Made by a program: the position numbers and the translations under genes
Part shown: one piece after another, positions 1 through 7,868 of the stretch
Numbering within the stretch: the stretch's first letter is position 1
Layout: the number at the start of each line of letters is the position of its first letter
DNA from: Amycolatopsis sp. NBRC 101858
GTDB lineage: Bacteria; Actinomycetota; Actinomycetes; Mycobacteriales; Pseudonocardiaceae
Length of the DNA stretch: 64,000 nt
Direction of reading: 5' to 3'
NCBI RefSeq assembly: GCF_030269325.1
Contig: NZ_BSTD01000001.1
Location: 310,001 to 374,000, forward strand
Notes under the pieces: generated by a model
Database searches by the model: none
Told to the model about the DNA's origin: nothing
The model's input: only the letters and a program-made list of their open reading frames with translations

Positions 1-1
1 G

Positions 2-409
2 GAGGGTCCGCTGCGCGCGCTGGACCGCGTGGTCCGCGCCGAAGTCGAGGCGACGGTCGGCTGGCAGGAGATGCCGGCCGAGGTGCGGCCGCACCCGCCC
101 GGGGACACCGTGGTGGACCCGGCGTTGTACGCGGCCGCGGCCGAAGCGGGCGAGTACGTGGGGCTGGTCCGGGTGGTGCAGGTGACGCGGCTGCCCCGGA
201 TCGGCCTGATCGCGGTCCGCGCGGACCACCGGCGCCGCGGCATCGCCCGCGCGCTGCTGTCCGAGGTGCTGGGTTCGTTGCACACCGCGGGAATCCCGAC
301 GGCATCGGCGGAAGTGAACGAAGCCAACCCGGCGGCGACGGCGCTGTTCGAGAGCGTCGGCGCCCGGCGGGCCGGCAGCAACCTGGAGCTGGTGCGCCAT
401 GGCGAATAA
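2..409 (+). CDS. GNAT family N-acetyltransferase (5' end outside window)
   Basis: The reading frame is open from base 2, so the gene begins upstream of the window; an internal GTG at 29 is unlikely to be the true start. The C-terminal part of a GNAT fold is visible: a beta strand ending in [17 protein letters not shown] carries the R-x-x-G-x-A acetyl-CoA pyrophosphate-binding loop, followed by an [18 protein letters not shown] segment typical of the last GNAT helix and strand. The substrate cannot be told. The stop codon lies 11 bases inside the next gene (IF-1-like), so the two are probably translationally coupled. Acetylation of a ribosomal or translation component is conceivable but only from context. 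Confidence 0.85.
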   Translation, partial: EGPLRALDRVVRAEVEATVGWQEMPAEVRPHPPGDTVVDPALYAAAAEAGEYVGLVRVVQVTRLPRIGLIAVRADHRRRGIARALLSEVLGSLHTAGIPTASAEVNEANPAATALFESVGARRAGSNLELVRHGE

Positions 410-623
410 GGCGGGGGGCATCGAAGTCGAGGGCACCGTGCTCGAGTGCCTGCGCAACGCCACGTTCAAGGTGGAGCTGCCGAACGGGCACCAGGTGCTG
501 GCGCACATCAGCGGCAAGATCCGGAAGAACTACATCAAGATCCTGCCGTACGACCGGGTACTGGTGGAGCTGAGCCCGTACGACCTGAGCCGCGGCCGGA
601 TCCTGTTCCGCTACCGGTCTTAG
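399..623 (+). CDS. infA: Translation initiation factor IF-1 (paralogue)
   Basis: A 74-residue single S1/OB-fold protein that spans the whole length of IF-1. It keeps the family signatures [37 protein letters not shown] and [23 protein letters not shown]-1 binds the A site of the 30S subunit during initiation. The usual actinobacterial housekeeping infA sits in the rpsM-rpsK-rpsD-rpoA region; this copy follows an acetyltransferase and has a diverged N-terminus (MANKAGG), so it is more likely a second, accessory IF-1. The ATG lies inside the end of the upstream gene and has no separate promoter. A perfect palindrome follows the stop. Confidence 0.9.
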   Translation: MANKAGGIEVEGTVLECLRNATFKVELPNGHQVLAHISGKIRKNYIKILPYDRVLVELSPYDLSRGRILFRYRS

Positions 624-635
624 TCACCGCGGCTC

Positions 636-681
636 GTCGTGAGTGTTCAGGACGGTTAGAACCGTCCTGAACACTCACGAC
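636..681. repeat. Perfect 22-bp inverted repeat between convergent genes
   Basis: Left arm 636-657 and right arm 660-681 are exact reverse complements, separated only by AG. It sits between the convergent infA and VOC genes, so it could act as a bidirectional terminator, although there is no T-tract on either side. The length, perfection and near-absent loop are also typical of dispersed intergenic palindromes; copies should be sought elsewhere in the genome. Confidence 0.9.
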
Positions 682-698
682 CGCGTGGCGAGGAGAGC

Positions 699-1058
699 TC
701 AGCGCGGGCTCCGATCGGCGAACTCGACCGTGAAGCCGTCCGGGTCCCGCAGCTGCAGCTGCCGCTCGAAGCCGCGGTCCCGGGGCGGGCCGGGGACCGG
801 CACCCCGCGGGCGACGAAGTCCGCGTACAGCTCGTCGAGGTCGTCGGCCAGGAGCTCGACCTGGACGAACTGCCGCAGCCGATCGGCTTCCCGCTCGACG
901 ACGGCGCCGAGCTCCAGCAACCCGAGCGTCGCGGTTTCCAGGCGCAGCAACACGAACCGGCCGTTGCGGATCTCGGTGGTGAACCCGAGGGATTCGTAGA
1001 AGGGGACCGAACGGTCCAGGTCGGTGACGGGCAGGCTCATCCCGGCGAACGTGATCAA
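699..1058 (-). CDS. VOC (glyoxalase/bleomycin-resistance fold) protein
   Basis: A protein of about 119 residues with the beta-alpha-beta-beta-beta modules of the vicinal oxygen chelate superfamily: LPVTDLDRSVPFYESLGF at the N-terminus and the closing RDPDGFTVEFADRS motif. VOC proteins are metal-dependent lyases, dioxygenases or drug-binding proteins; this one cannot be narrowed further. The start is taken as the TTG at 1058 because an AAGGAG stands six bases upstream; the ATG at 1040 is the alternative and lacks such a site. It is convergent with infA and stands downstream of the LysR gene on the same strand, about 77 bases away. Confidence 0.8.
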   Translation of the reverse strand: MITFAGMSLPVTDLDRSVPFYESLGFTTEIRNGRFVLLRLETATLGLLELGAVVEREADRLRQFVQVELLADDLDELYADFVARGVPVPGPPRDRGFERQLQLRDPDGFTVEFADRSPR

Positions 1059-1134
1059 GGCGCACTCCTTCGGCTCGGTGCGCCAAAAGGTGGGCCGGGC
1101 GGGCGTTCCGACGCTGCACCCGCTCACGATCAGC

Positions 1135-2016
1135 TTAGCCGAGTTCCGCCAGCAGCGCCCGGATCGCCGGGCTCGCGTCGGCGCTGCGCCGCCACGCCGC
1201 GTGGACCTCCCGCTTCGGCTGGCGCCGCAACGGACGCGCCACCAGGTCCTCGCCCAGTGGGGGCCGGGCCAAGCGGGGAACCAGCGCGAGCACCTCACCG
1301 GAAGCGACCAACGACAGCTGCGTCGCGAAGTCGTCGACCAGGTGGCGGACGTCCGGCTCCTCCGGTGCGTCCGCGAACAGGCGCCGGAACCACTGGTGGC
1401 ACACCGTTCCCGGCGGGCTGGTCACCCACGCGTGGCCCGCGAGGCCGTCGAGCGGGCCGGCCTCCGACGCGAGCGCGTGTGACCGGCTCATCACCACGTC
1501 GCCGACGTCGGTGTGCACCAGCCGCTGCGTCACCGACGGCGGCTGCGCGGCCGGCAGCCCGTCGGCGTCGTGGACGAGGGCGAGGTCGGCCGTCCCGGCG
1601 TCGACGCTGCGCAGGGCTTCGTCGGGGTCCTGCTCGGTGATCTCGACGCGCAACTCGGGACACCGCACCGACAACCCGCCCAGCACCGGCGCGAGCAGGC
1701 CGCGGATGGCGGTCGAAAACGCCACCACGCGCAGGGTGCCGCGGGGCGCGCCTTCGGAGACCGACTGGGCCGCTTCCGCACAGCGCTCCAAGGCCTGGAA
1801 CACCTCCGGCGCCGAGTCGGCGATGGCCTGCCCGGCCGGGGTCAGCACGACCCCGCGGCCCGCCGGCGCGAGCACCGGCACCCCGACCTGCCGCTCCAGC
1901 CGCTTGAGCTGCTGCGACACCGCGGACGCCGTGAACCCCAGTTCGTCGGCCGCCCGCGCGAGCGTCCCGAGCGCCGCCACCGACCGCAGCGCCCGGAGCG
2001 CACCTACCTCGATCAT
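1135..2016 (-). CDS. LysR family transcriptional regulator
   Basis: A 293-residue LysR-type regulator. Residues 1-60 hold the winged helix-turn-helix (VAALGTLARAADELGFTASAVSQQLKRLE, then GVVLTPAG), and the rest is the two-lobed effector-binding domain starting near TLRVVAFSTAIRGLLAPVL. It is divergently transcribed from a DapA-family gene across a 72-base gap, the classical arrangement for a LysR regulator that controls its neighbour and itself. The effector is unknown; a ligand of the DapA-like enzyme is the natural guess. Confidence 0.9.
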   Translation of the reverse strand: MIEVGALRALRSVAALGTLARAADELGFTASAVSQQLKRLERQVGVPVLAPAGRGVVLTPAGQAIADSAPEVFQALERCAEAAQSVSEGAPRGTLRVVAFSTAIRGLLAPVLGGLSVRCPELRVEITEQDPDEALRSVDAGTADLALVHDADGLPAAQPPSVTQRLVHTDVGDVVMSRSHALASEAGPLDGLAGHAWVTSPPGTVCHQWFRRLFADAPEEPDVRHLVDDFATQLSLVASGEVLALVPRLARPPLGEDLVARPLRRQPKREVHAAWRRSADASPAIRALLAELG

Positions 2017-2028
2017 TAAGCCAGATTA

Positions 2029-2071
2029 CGCAATATCGGCAAGAAAGCATCGCTGGACCACATCAATTGCG
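2029..2071. promoter_or_regulatory. Candidate LysR operator in divergent promoter
   Basis: The 72-base gap between lysR and the dapA-like gene is AT-rich for this genome. CGCAAT (2029-2034) and ATTGCG (2066-2071) form a widely spaced inverted repeat, and ATTACGCAAT at 2025-2034 is itself nearly palindromic. This fits the spaced half-sites bound by LysR tetramers but is only a pattern match. Confidence 0.35.
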
Positions 2072-2088
2072 CCGGGCAAGGTCGAACC

Positions 2089-2955
2089 ATGACCGATTTC
2101 GGCGCCAACCTCGTCGCGATGGTGACCCCCATGGAGCCCGGCGGAGCGCTCAGCGAACCCGGCCTCGCGAGCCTCGTCGAGCACCTGCTGGCCACCGGCT
2201 GCGACGGCCTCGTCGTCGGCGGGACCACCGGCGAGTCCCCCACCCTGACCGAGCCCGAAGCCGCCGGGCTCGTCCGCAGCGTGGTGGCACGGACCGGGAA
2301 CCTGGCCCGCGTGATCGCCGGCATCGGCACCTACGACACGGCCGCGAGCGTCCGCCGGGCCCGCGAAGCCGAGGCGGCCGGCGCGGACGGGCTGCTGCTC
2401 GTCTGCCCCTACTACTCCCGGCCGACGCAGGCCGGGGTGATCGCCCACTGCCTGGCGGTGGCCGACGCGACCGAGCTGCCGGTGATGCTCTACGACGTCC
2501 CGGCGCGGGCCGGCATCGCGATGACGCCGTCGACCTTGATCGAGCTGGCCGCCCACCCCCGGATCCGGGCGGTCAAGGACGCCAAGGGCGACCTGTTCGA
2601 GGCGATGACGGTCATGACCCGCACGTCGCTGGCGTACTACTGCGGCATCGACGAGCTGAACCTGCCGTACCTGGCGTGCGGCGCGGCGGGCGTGGTGAGC
2701 GTCGTGGCCAACGTGACGGCCGACCGCACGGCGGGCCTCATCGACGCGGTCCGCCGCGGCGATCTCGAGTCGGCCCGGAAGATCAACGACGCACTGCTCC
2801 CGCTGACCGACGCCATCATGCGCTCCGGCCCCGGCGTGACGACGGCCAAGGCGGCGCTGGCCGAACTGGGCGTGCTCCCGCACGCGACGGTCCGGCTCCC
2901 GCTGGTCGAGGGCCACGACCGGCCGGCCATCCGTCAGCTCGTGGGCAGCCGGTAG
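2089..2955 (+). CDS. 4-hydroxy-tetrahydrodipicolinate synthase family (DapA-like) aldolase
   Basis: A 288-residue class I aldolase of the DHDPS/NAL family. The GTTGES motif (residues 45-50), Tyr135 (in LYDVPARAG) and the Schiff-base Lys163 (in AVKDAKGD) are all in place, so it should be active on a pyruvate-type donor. True DapA makes the first committed lysine/diaminopimelate intermediate; actinobacteria often carry extra DapA-like enzymes of other function, and the LysR partner, with no lysine gene nearby, makes a catabolic or specialised role equally likely. The C-terminal 22 bases overlap, tail to tail, the methyltransferase gene on the other strand. Confidence 0.85.
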   Translation: MTDFGANLVAMVTPMEPGGALSEPGLASLVEHLLATGCDGLVVGGTTGESPTLTEPEAAGLVRSVVARTGNLARVIAGIGTYDTAASVRRAREAEAAGADGLLLVCPYYSRPTQAGVIAHCLAVADATELPVMLYDVPARAGIAMTPSTLIELAAHPRIRAVKDAKGDLFEAMTVMTRTSLAYYCGIDELNLPYLACGAAGVVSVVANVTADRTAGLIDAVRRGDLESARKINDALLPLTDAIMRSGPGVTTAKAALAELGVLPHATVRLPLVEGHDRPAIRQLVGSR

Positions 2956-3665
2956 ACCGACACGTGCGACGACGACTCCGTCGTGAACTCCCCGCCGGTC
3001 CAGTCCGCGTGCCGGGACTCCAGCCCGAAGCCCGCCAGCCGGCCCATCAGGTCCAGCTCGGCCGGCCAGATGTAGCGCTGCGGACACCGCCCCAGCCGCG
3101 CCGACCGGCCCTCGCCGAACGTGAAGTGGTGCGACACCAGGTGCTGGCGCACGGTGTCGTAGGTATCCACCCCGAGGTACCCGGACTCGCCGCCGAACAC
3201 CACCGCGGCCTGCCCTGGCGGGAGCCGCCGCAGCTCGGGGACGCCCAGCTCGATCACGAACCGGCCGCCGGGGTCCAGGTGGCGGGCCGCGTTGCGGAAG
3301 CACTCGACCTGCTCGTCCTGGGTGAGCAGGTTCCCGATCGTGTTGAAGACCAGGTAGACCAGCGAAAAGCGGCCCGGGGCCGCGGCCGTCGCCATGTCCC
3401 CGACGACCACCGGGAGGTCGGCCTTCTTCCGCAGCTGCCCCAGCATCGGCTCCGACAGCTCGATGCCGGTGACGGACACGCCTCGCGCGGCCAGCGGGAC
3501 GGCGATCCGGCCGGTGCCGACGGCGAACTCCAGCACCCGCCCGCCCCCGGCCAGCGCGGCGAGGCGGTCCACGACGGGGTCGACGGCCTCGGGCGCGAAC
3601 ACGCCGCGGCCCGGGGTGTCGTAGCGTTCGGCGGTCTCGACGTCCCAAATGTCTTCCTGGCGCAC
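2934..3665 (-). CDS. Class I SAM-dependent methyltransferase
   Basis: About 243 residues with a Rossmann-type methyltransferase core: motif I VLEFAVGTGRIAVPLAARG, then VTGIELSEPML (acidic residue for the SAM ribose), VVGDMATA and FSLVYLVFNTIGNLL, ending with ARHLDPGGRFVIELG. The substrate is unknown. The start is a GTG; 3665 has a GAGG nine bases upstream, and a GTG at 3674 is possible. Its 3' end overlaps the dapA-like gene by 22 bases. Confidence 0.8.
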   Translation of the reverse strand: MRQEDIWDVETAERYDTPGRGVFAPEAVDPVVDRLAALAGGGRVLEFAVGTGRIAVPLAARGVSVTGIELSEPMLGQLRKKADLPVVVGDMATAAAPGRFSLVYLVFNTIGNLLTQDEQVECFRNAARHLDPGGRFVIELGVPELRRLPPGQAAVVFGGESGYLGVDTYDTVRQHLVSHHFTFGEGRSARLGRCPQRYIWPAELDLMGRLAGFGLESRHADWTGGEFTTESSSHVSVYRLPTS

Positions 3666-3758
3666 GCGGACCACCCTCGACGCAACCCCTGAAACTGTCC
3701 AACGATTTGAACTTGCCCGATTTCGGGCAAGAATTTGGGTTTCACTCCCGCGCAGTGC

Positions 3759-4031
3759 ATGATGACCGGCGTGGAAGACACCGACATCGTCGAGCGCGTG
3801 GCCGCGTCCACCGGCCTGCCGCCGGGCGTGGCCGCCCGCGTCGTCGACGACGTCCTCGCCTTCTACCGGACACCCACCGAGCAGTACGTGCGCCGCAGGC
3901 ACGCCGAACTGCAGGCCGAAGGCCGGAAGAACCCCGAGATCTTCCCGCTGATCGCCGCCGAGCTCCGGGGCCGGCTCGTCGCCGCGCCCGACCTGTCCGA
4001 GCGCCAGCTGCGCCGCATCGTCTACGGCTGA
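3759..4031 (+). CDS. Conserved-looking small protein of unknown function upstream of glmS
   Basis: About 90 residues, not recognised. It is rich in helix-forming and charged residues, with a hydrophobic-patterned N-terminal half (VERVAASTGLPPGVAARVVDDVLAFYRTP) and a basic, Arg/Glu-rich C-terminal half. There is no signal peptide or membrane segment. The start is uncertain: ATG at 3759 or 3762, or GTG at 3771, none with a good ribosome-binding site, so translation may be leaderless. It ends 39 bases before glmS on the same strand and is probably cotranscribed with it. Confidence 0.6.
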   Translation: MMTGVEDTDIVERVAASTGLPPGVAARVVDDVLAFYRTPTEQYVRRRHAELQAEGRKNPEIFPLIAAELRGRLVAAPDLSERQLRRIVYG

Positions 4032-4070
4032 AACAGGCCCGACTCAGCCCCCTAGAAGAAGAGGTTCGCC

Positions 4071-5894
4071 ATGTGCGGGATCGTCGGCTACATCGGCGGC
4101 CAGAACGCCGCCCCCATCCTCCTCGAGGGCCTGACCCGGCTCGAGTACCGCGGGTACGACTCCGCGGGCATCGCCGTCCTCGGCCCGAAGGACACCACGC
4201 AGGTCCACCGCGTCGTCGGCCGGGTCCGCAACCTCACCGCCGCGCTGCCCAAGCGCCTGACCGGGAAGGTCGGCATCGGTCACACGCGGTGGGCGACGCA
4301 CGGTCCCGCGTCGGAGGACAACGCGCACCCGCACACCTCCGAAGACGGCCGGATCTCCGTCGTCCACAACGGCATCATCGACAACGCCGACGCCCTGCGC
4401 GCCCAGCTCGCCGACGCCGGCGTCAAGCTCACCTCCGAGACCGACACCGAGGTCCTCGCCCACCTGATCGCGCGGTCGAGCGCCGACACCCTCGAAGACG
4501 CCGTCGTCGAGGCGGTCTCGCGGATCACCGGCACGTACGCGATCGCCGTCACCGACTCCGCGCACCCGGACCGCCTGGTCATCGCGCGCAACGGCTCGCC
4601 GCTGATCATCGGCGTCGGCGAGCGCGAGATGTTCGTCGCGAGCGACCTCGCCGCGCTGGTCCGGCACACCTCGCAGGTCGCGCACCTCGACGACGGCGAG
4701 TTCGCGACGGTCTTCGCGACCGGCTACCGGACCTTCACCGTCGACGAGAGCGACACCACCAAGCCGGCCACCGAGATCGACATCGCCGCCGAAGACCTCG
4801 ACCTCGGCGGGTTCCCGCACTACATGGCCAAAGAGATCCAGGAGCAGCCCGAGTCCGTCGAGCGGATGATCCGCGGCCGGCTGGACCACCGGTTCGGCGT
4901 CGCCCGCCTCGACGGCCTCAACCTGACACCCCGCGAACTGCGCGGGTTCAGCCGCGTGAAGATCCTCGGCTGCGGCTCCGCGTACTACGTCGGGCAGATC
5001 GGCGCGACGATGATCGAGGAGCTGGCCCGGATCCCGGCCGACGCCGAAGCCGCGTCGGAGTTCCGCTACCGCAACCCGATCATCGAGGCGGACACGCTCT
5101 ACATCGCGGTCAGCCAGTCCGGCGAGACGATCGACACCGCCTTCGCCGTCGAAGAGATCAAGCGCAAGGGCGGCCGGGTCGCGGGCCTGGTCAACGTCGT
5201 CGGCTCGACGATCGCCCGCGCCTGCGACGGCGGCGTCTACCTGCACGCCGGCCCGGAGATCGCGGTCGCCTCGACCAAGGCGCTGACCAACATGGCCGTC
5301 GGGTTCGCGCTGATCGCGCTCTCGCTCGGCCGGGTGCGCGATCTGTCCAATGCGGACGGACAGCGGATCATCGAGGCGATCCGCGCGCTGCCGGACCAGA
5401 TCCGGACGGTCCTGGCCGCGGAAGCGGAGATCGCCGAGCACGCGAAGGTCGCGGCCGCCGCGAACAGCTTGTTCTTCATCGGCCGCGTCCGCGGTTTCCC
5501 GGTGGCCCGCGAAGGCGCGCAGAAGTTCAAGGAGATCTCCTACCGCCACGCCGAGGCCTACCAGACGTCCGAGCTGAAGCACGGCCCGCTCGCCCTGATC
5601 GACGAGTCGCTCCCGACGGTCGCGATCGTGCCCGCCGACGAGCTGGCCGACCGCAACCTCGCCGCGATGCAGCAGATCCGGGCCCGCGGCGGCGCGGTCC
5701 TGGCCGTGACGCACGACGACGTCGACTTCGGCGAGCTGGACGTCCCGCGGATCGTGGTGCCGCGGACCGAGCCGGAGCTCGACCCGATCCTGCTGACCAT
5801 CCCGCTGCAGCTGCTCGCCTACCACGCCGCGCTGACGCTGGGCTACGACATCGACAAGCCGCGCAACCTCGCCAAGTCCGTCACGGTGGAGTGA
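4071..5894 (+). CDS. glmS: Glutamine--fructose-6-phosphate aminotransferase
   Basis: A full-length 607-residue GlmS, which makes glucosamine-6-phosphate, the entry to UDP-GlcNAc and peptidoglycan. The N-terminal Ntn glutaminase domain starts MCGIVGYIGG with Cys2 as nucleophile and contains RLEYRGYDSAG, HTRWATHG and SEDNAHPH. Two SIS isomerase domains follow, with CGSAYYVG, VSQSGETIDT and SELKHGPLALID; the C-terminus DKPRNLAKSVTVE is the usual family ending. An AGAAGAGG stands before the ATG. Filamentous actinobacteria often have more than one glmS; the other copy is not in the window. The 3' end overlaps the ferredoxin reductase gene antisense by 52 bases. Confidence 0.97.
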   Translation: MCGIVGYIGGQNAAPILLEGLTRLEYRGYDSAGIAVLGPKDTTQVHRVVGRVRNLTAALPKRLTGKVGIGHTRWATHGPASEDNAHPHTSEDGRISVVHNGIIDNADALRAQLADAGVKLTSETDTEVLAHLIARSSADTLEDAVVEAVSRITGTYAIAVTDSAHPDRLVIARNGSPLIIGVGEREMFVASDLAALVRHTSQVAHLDDGEFATVFATGYRTFTVDESDTTKPATEIDIAAEDLDLGGFPHYMAKEIQEQPESVERMIRGRLDHRFGVARLDGLNLTPRELRGFSRVKILGCGSAYYVGQIGATMIEELARIPADAEAASEFRYRNPIIEADTLYIAVSQSGETIDTAFAVEEIKRKGGRVAGLVNVVGSTIARACDGGVYLHAGPEIAVASTKALTNMAVGFALIALSLGRVRDLSNADGQRIIEAIRALPDQIRTVLAAEAEIAEHAKVAAAANSLFFIGRVRGFPVAREGAQKFKEISYRHAEAYQTSELKHGPLALIDESLPTVAIVPADELADRNLAAMQQIRARGGAVLAVTHDDVDFGELDVPRIVVPRTEPELDPILLTIPLQLLAYHAALTLGYDIDKPRNLAKSVTVE

Positions 5895-7018
5895 ACCCGG
5901 GCCTGCTTGGGCATGTTCCACCCGAGCACCCCGGTCACGCGGCCGCCCTCGCGGTACTCGGCCACGAACCGGCCCGCCGTCACGTCGCCATCCACAATGG
6001 ACACCTCCGCGTCCGCGGAGAGCGTGCCGTGCACGTGGATCCGCGCGTCGAACTGGTGGGTCCAGAAGTACGGGACCGGCGTGTACGGGCGGTCGTCACC
6101 GAGGATGTTCCCCGCGACGGCGACTGCCTGCTCGGTCGCGTTGGTCCGGTTCTCCAGGCGCAGCAGCACGTCGAGGCCTTCGTGGTGCCAGCGGGCGACG
6201 TCACCGGCCGCGTAGATCCCGTCCGCCGCCCGGCACCGGGAGTCGCACACGACGCCGTTGTCGCACAGCACCCCGCTGCCCGCCAGCCAGTCCGTCACCG
6301 GTGCAGCGCCGAACGCCACCACGACGACGTCGGCGGGCAGCTCTTCTCCCGTCGCCAAGCAGACGCCGGTGACGCGTCCGTCCTGTGAGGACAGTCCGGT
6401 GACCGCCGCGCCGAGCCGCAAGTGGACACCGCGCGCGGCGTGCAGCTCGGCGAGCAGCCCGGCGGCCAGGGGCCCGAACTGGTACGCGAGCGGCGCGGGC
6501 TGCGGCCCGGCCAGCGTCACCGCCACGCCCAGGCCGCACACGGTCGCCGCGATCTCCGCGCCGAGGACGCCGTCCCCGACGACCACCACCCGCTTGCCCG
6601 GTGCCAGGTCCGCGCGCAGGGCCAGCGCGTCGTCGAGCGTGCGCAGGACGTGGACACCTGCGAGGCCGTCCTGCCCCGGCAGGGTGCGCGGCCACAGCCC
6701 GGTGGCGAGCACGATCGCGTCGGCGGTCAGGGTGCGCCCGCTTCCGGTGTGGACGGTCCGCGTGCGGGCGTCCAGCCGCACAGCCGGGTCGCCGAGCACG
6801 AAGTCGGCGTCCAATGCGGACAGTGCATCGGGGGTGCGCAGGCTCGCCTGCTCGGGTGCCCAGCTCCCGGCGAGGACCTGCTTGGACAAGGGCGGCCGGT
6901 CGTAGGGCAGGTGCGCTTCCGCACCCAGCACGGTCACGCGCTCCTCGTAGCCTTTGCGCCGCAACGCTTCCACCGTGGCGAGCCCGGCGGCCGAAGCCCC
7001 GACGACCAGGACCGTCAC
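5843..7018 (-). CDS. NAD(P)/FAD-dependent ferredoxin reductase
   Basis: About 391 residues with two dinucleotide-binding folds: VLVVGASAAGLATVEALRR at the N-terminus for FAD and VVVVGDGVLGAEIAATVCGLG near residue 145 for NAD(P)H, plus YAAGDVARW for the flavin. It matches the putidaredoxin reductase/rubredoxin reductase family, which feeds electrons to a small ferredoxin. The GTG start at 7018 overlaps the ferredoxin stop (GTGA). It is the last gene of the P450-TetR-ferredoxin-reductase operon and would complete a class I P450 chain. Its end overlaps glmS by 52 bases, tail to tail. Confidence 0.9.
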   Translation of the reverse strand: MTVLVVGASAAGLATVEALRRKGYEERVTVLGAEAHLPYDRPPLSKQVLAGSWAPEQASLRTPDALSALDADFVLGDPAVRLDARTRTVHTGSGRTLTADAIVLATGLWPRTLPGQDGLAGVHVLRTLDDALALRADLAPGKRVVVVGDGVLGAEIAATVCGLGVAVTLAGPQPAPLAYQFGPLAAGLLAELHAARGVHLRLGAAVTGLSSQDGRVTGVCLATGEELPADVVVVAFGAAPVTDWLAGSGVLCDNGVVCDSRCRAADGIYAAGDVARWHHEGLDVLLRLENRTNATEQAVAVAGNILGDDRPYTPVPYFWTHQFDARIHVHGTLSADAEVSIVDGDVTAGRFVAEYREGGRVTGVLGWNMPKQARVHSTVTDLARLRGLSMS

Positions 7019-7215
7019 GCGTCCTCGCTCACCGAGATCGCGACGCCGGGGCACACGCTCGCCGCCTCCCGGACGGTCGTGTGCAGAGCCTCACCCGGGG
7101 TCTCGTCGAGCAGGATCACGATGCCGTCGTCGTCGCGCTGGTCGAACACCTCCGGCGCGAGCATCACGCACGTCCCGGCGCCGCAGCACTTTCCTTCGTC
7201 CACAGTGACCTTCAT
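7015..7215 (-). CDS. [3Fe-4S]-type ferredoxin for P450
   Basis: A 66-residue acidic ferredoxin, MKVTVDEGKCCGAGTC at the start. Cys10, Cys16 (C-x5-C) and a distal Cys followed by Pro in ASVCPGVA are the pattern of the single-cluster [3Fe-4S] ferredoxins that partner actinobacterial P450s; the usual second cysteine of a 4Fe site is replaced, although an extra Cys11 sits beside Cys10. The ATG follows an AGGAGAGG and overlaps the TetR stop as ATGA. Role: electron carrier between the reductase encoded next to it and the P450 upstream. Confidence 0.9.
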   Translation of the reverse strand: MKVTVDEGKCCGAGTCVMLAPEVFDQRDDDGIVILLDETPGEALHTTVREAASVCPGVAISVSEDA

Positions 7216-7868
7216 GGTCGTTCCTCTCCTTCGCGGGGGTGGGTCACGGGTGCGAGCCAGAGCCCGACCAGTGCGTCGGTCAGGCCGGTGGCGGCTTCGC
7301 GCCAGCTGGCTCTCGGGGTGTCGCCGCCTTCGGCGACCGCGCGTTCGCGCTCGGCCATCGTGTGGATCAGCAGCTGGCGGGTCATGGCGTTGCGCTCGGC
7401 GCGGACCTCGGCGGGCAGCTCGGGCAGGCACCGGCTCAGCCCCTCGACGGTCCGCGCCAGCGACGGCGACGACAGCGTCTCCGCGGCGACGGCCGAGCGC
7501 AGGGACGGCTCGGTCATCACCTGCGCGGTGAACCGGGCGAACCAGCTCGGCCGGCCCGCCGCGGCCAGGTATTCGGTGGACGGGTGCACCAGGCAGCGGA
7601 CCCAGTCGCGCAGGTCCGCGCTGTCGCCGACCTCGGCCAGCATGCGCCCGCGCAAGTCCTCGACCGCCGCGGAGTGCCGGCGGGCGATGGCGCGCACGAG
7701 GTCGGCCCGGGTGCCGAAGTGGTAGCCGACGGCGGTGTTGTTGCCCTGCCCGGCGGCCTCGCTGATCTGCCGGTTCGACACGGCGAGCACGCCGTGCTCG
7801 GCGTAGAGCCGTTCCGCCGCGGTCAGGATCGCCTCCCGCGTCGCGTGCGCCCGGTCCACCGCGGTCAC
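7212..7868 (-). CDS. TetR family regulator inside P450 operon
   Basis: 218 residues. The N-terminal TetR helix-turn-helix is clear (REAILTAAERLYAEHG, then RQISEAAGQGNNTAVGYHFGTRADLVRAI); the remainder is a helical ligand-binding domain. The GTG start overlaps the P450 stop and its own stop overlaps the ferredoxin ATG, so it is translated as the second cistron of a four-gene operon. It likely represses this operon through the palindrome at 9125-9138, with the P450 substrate or product as inducer. Confidence 0.9.
   Translation of the reverse strand: MTAVDRAHATREAILTAAERLYAEHGVLAVSNRQISEAAGQGNNTAVGYHFGTRADLVRAIARRHSAAVEDLRGRMLAEVGDSADLRDWVRCLVHPSTEYLAAAGRPSWFARFTAQVMTEPSLRSAVAAETLSSPSLARTVEGLSRCLPELPAEVRAERNAMTRQLLIHTMAERERAVAEGGDTPRASWREAATGLTDALVGLWLAPVTHPREGEERP

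Noticed and set aside
2089-2955. Assigning the DapA-like enzyme as the housekeeping lysine-pathway dapA
   Set aside because: Catalytic residues fit, but the LysR-divergent context without dapB or other lysine genes does not support it over a paralogue.
2026-3702. Open frame of about 558 codons on the minus strand across dapA and the methyltransferase
   Set aside because: Overlaps two real genes, has low-complexity Arg/Gly content and no family features.
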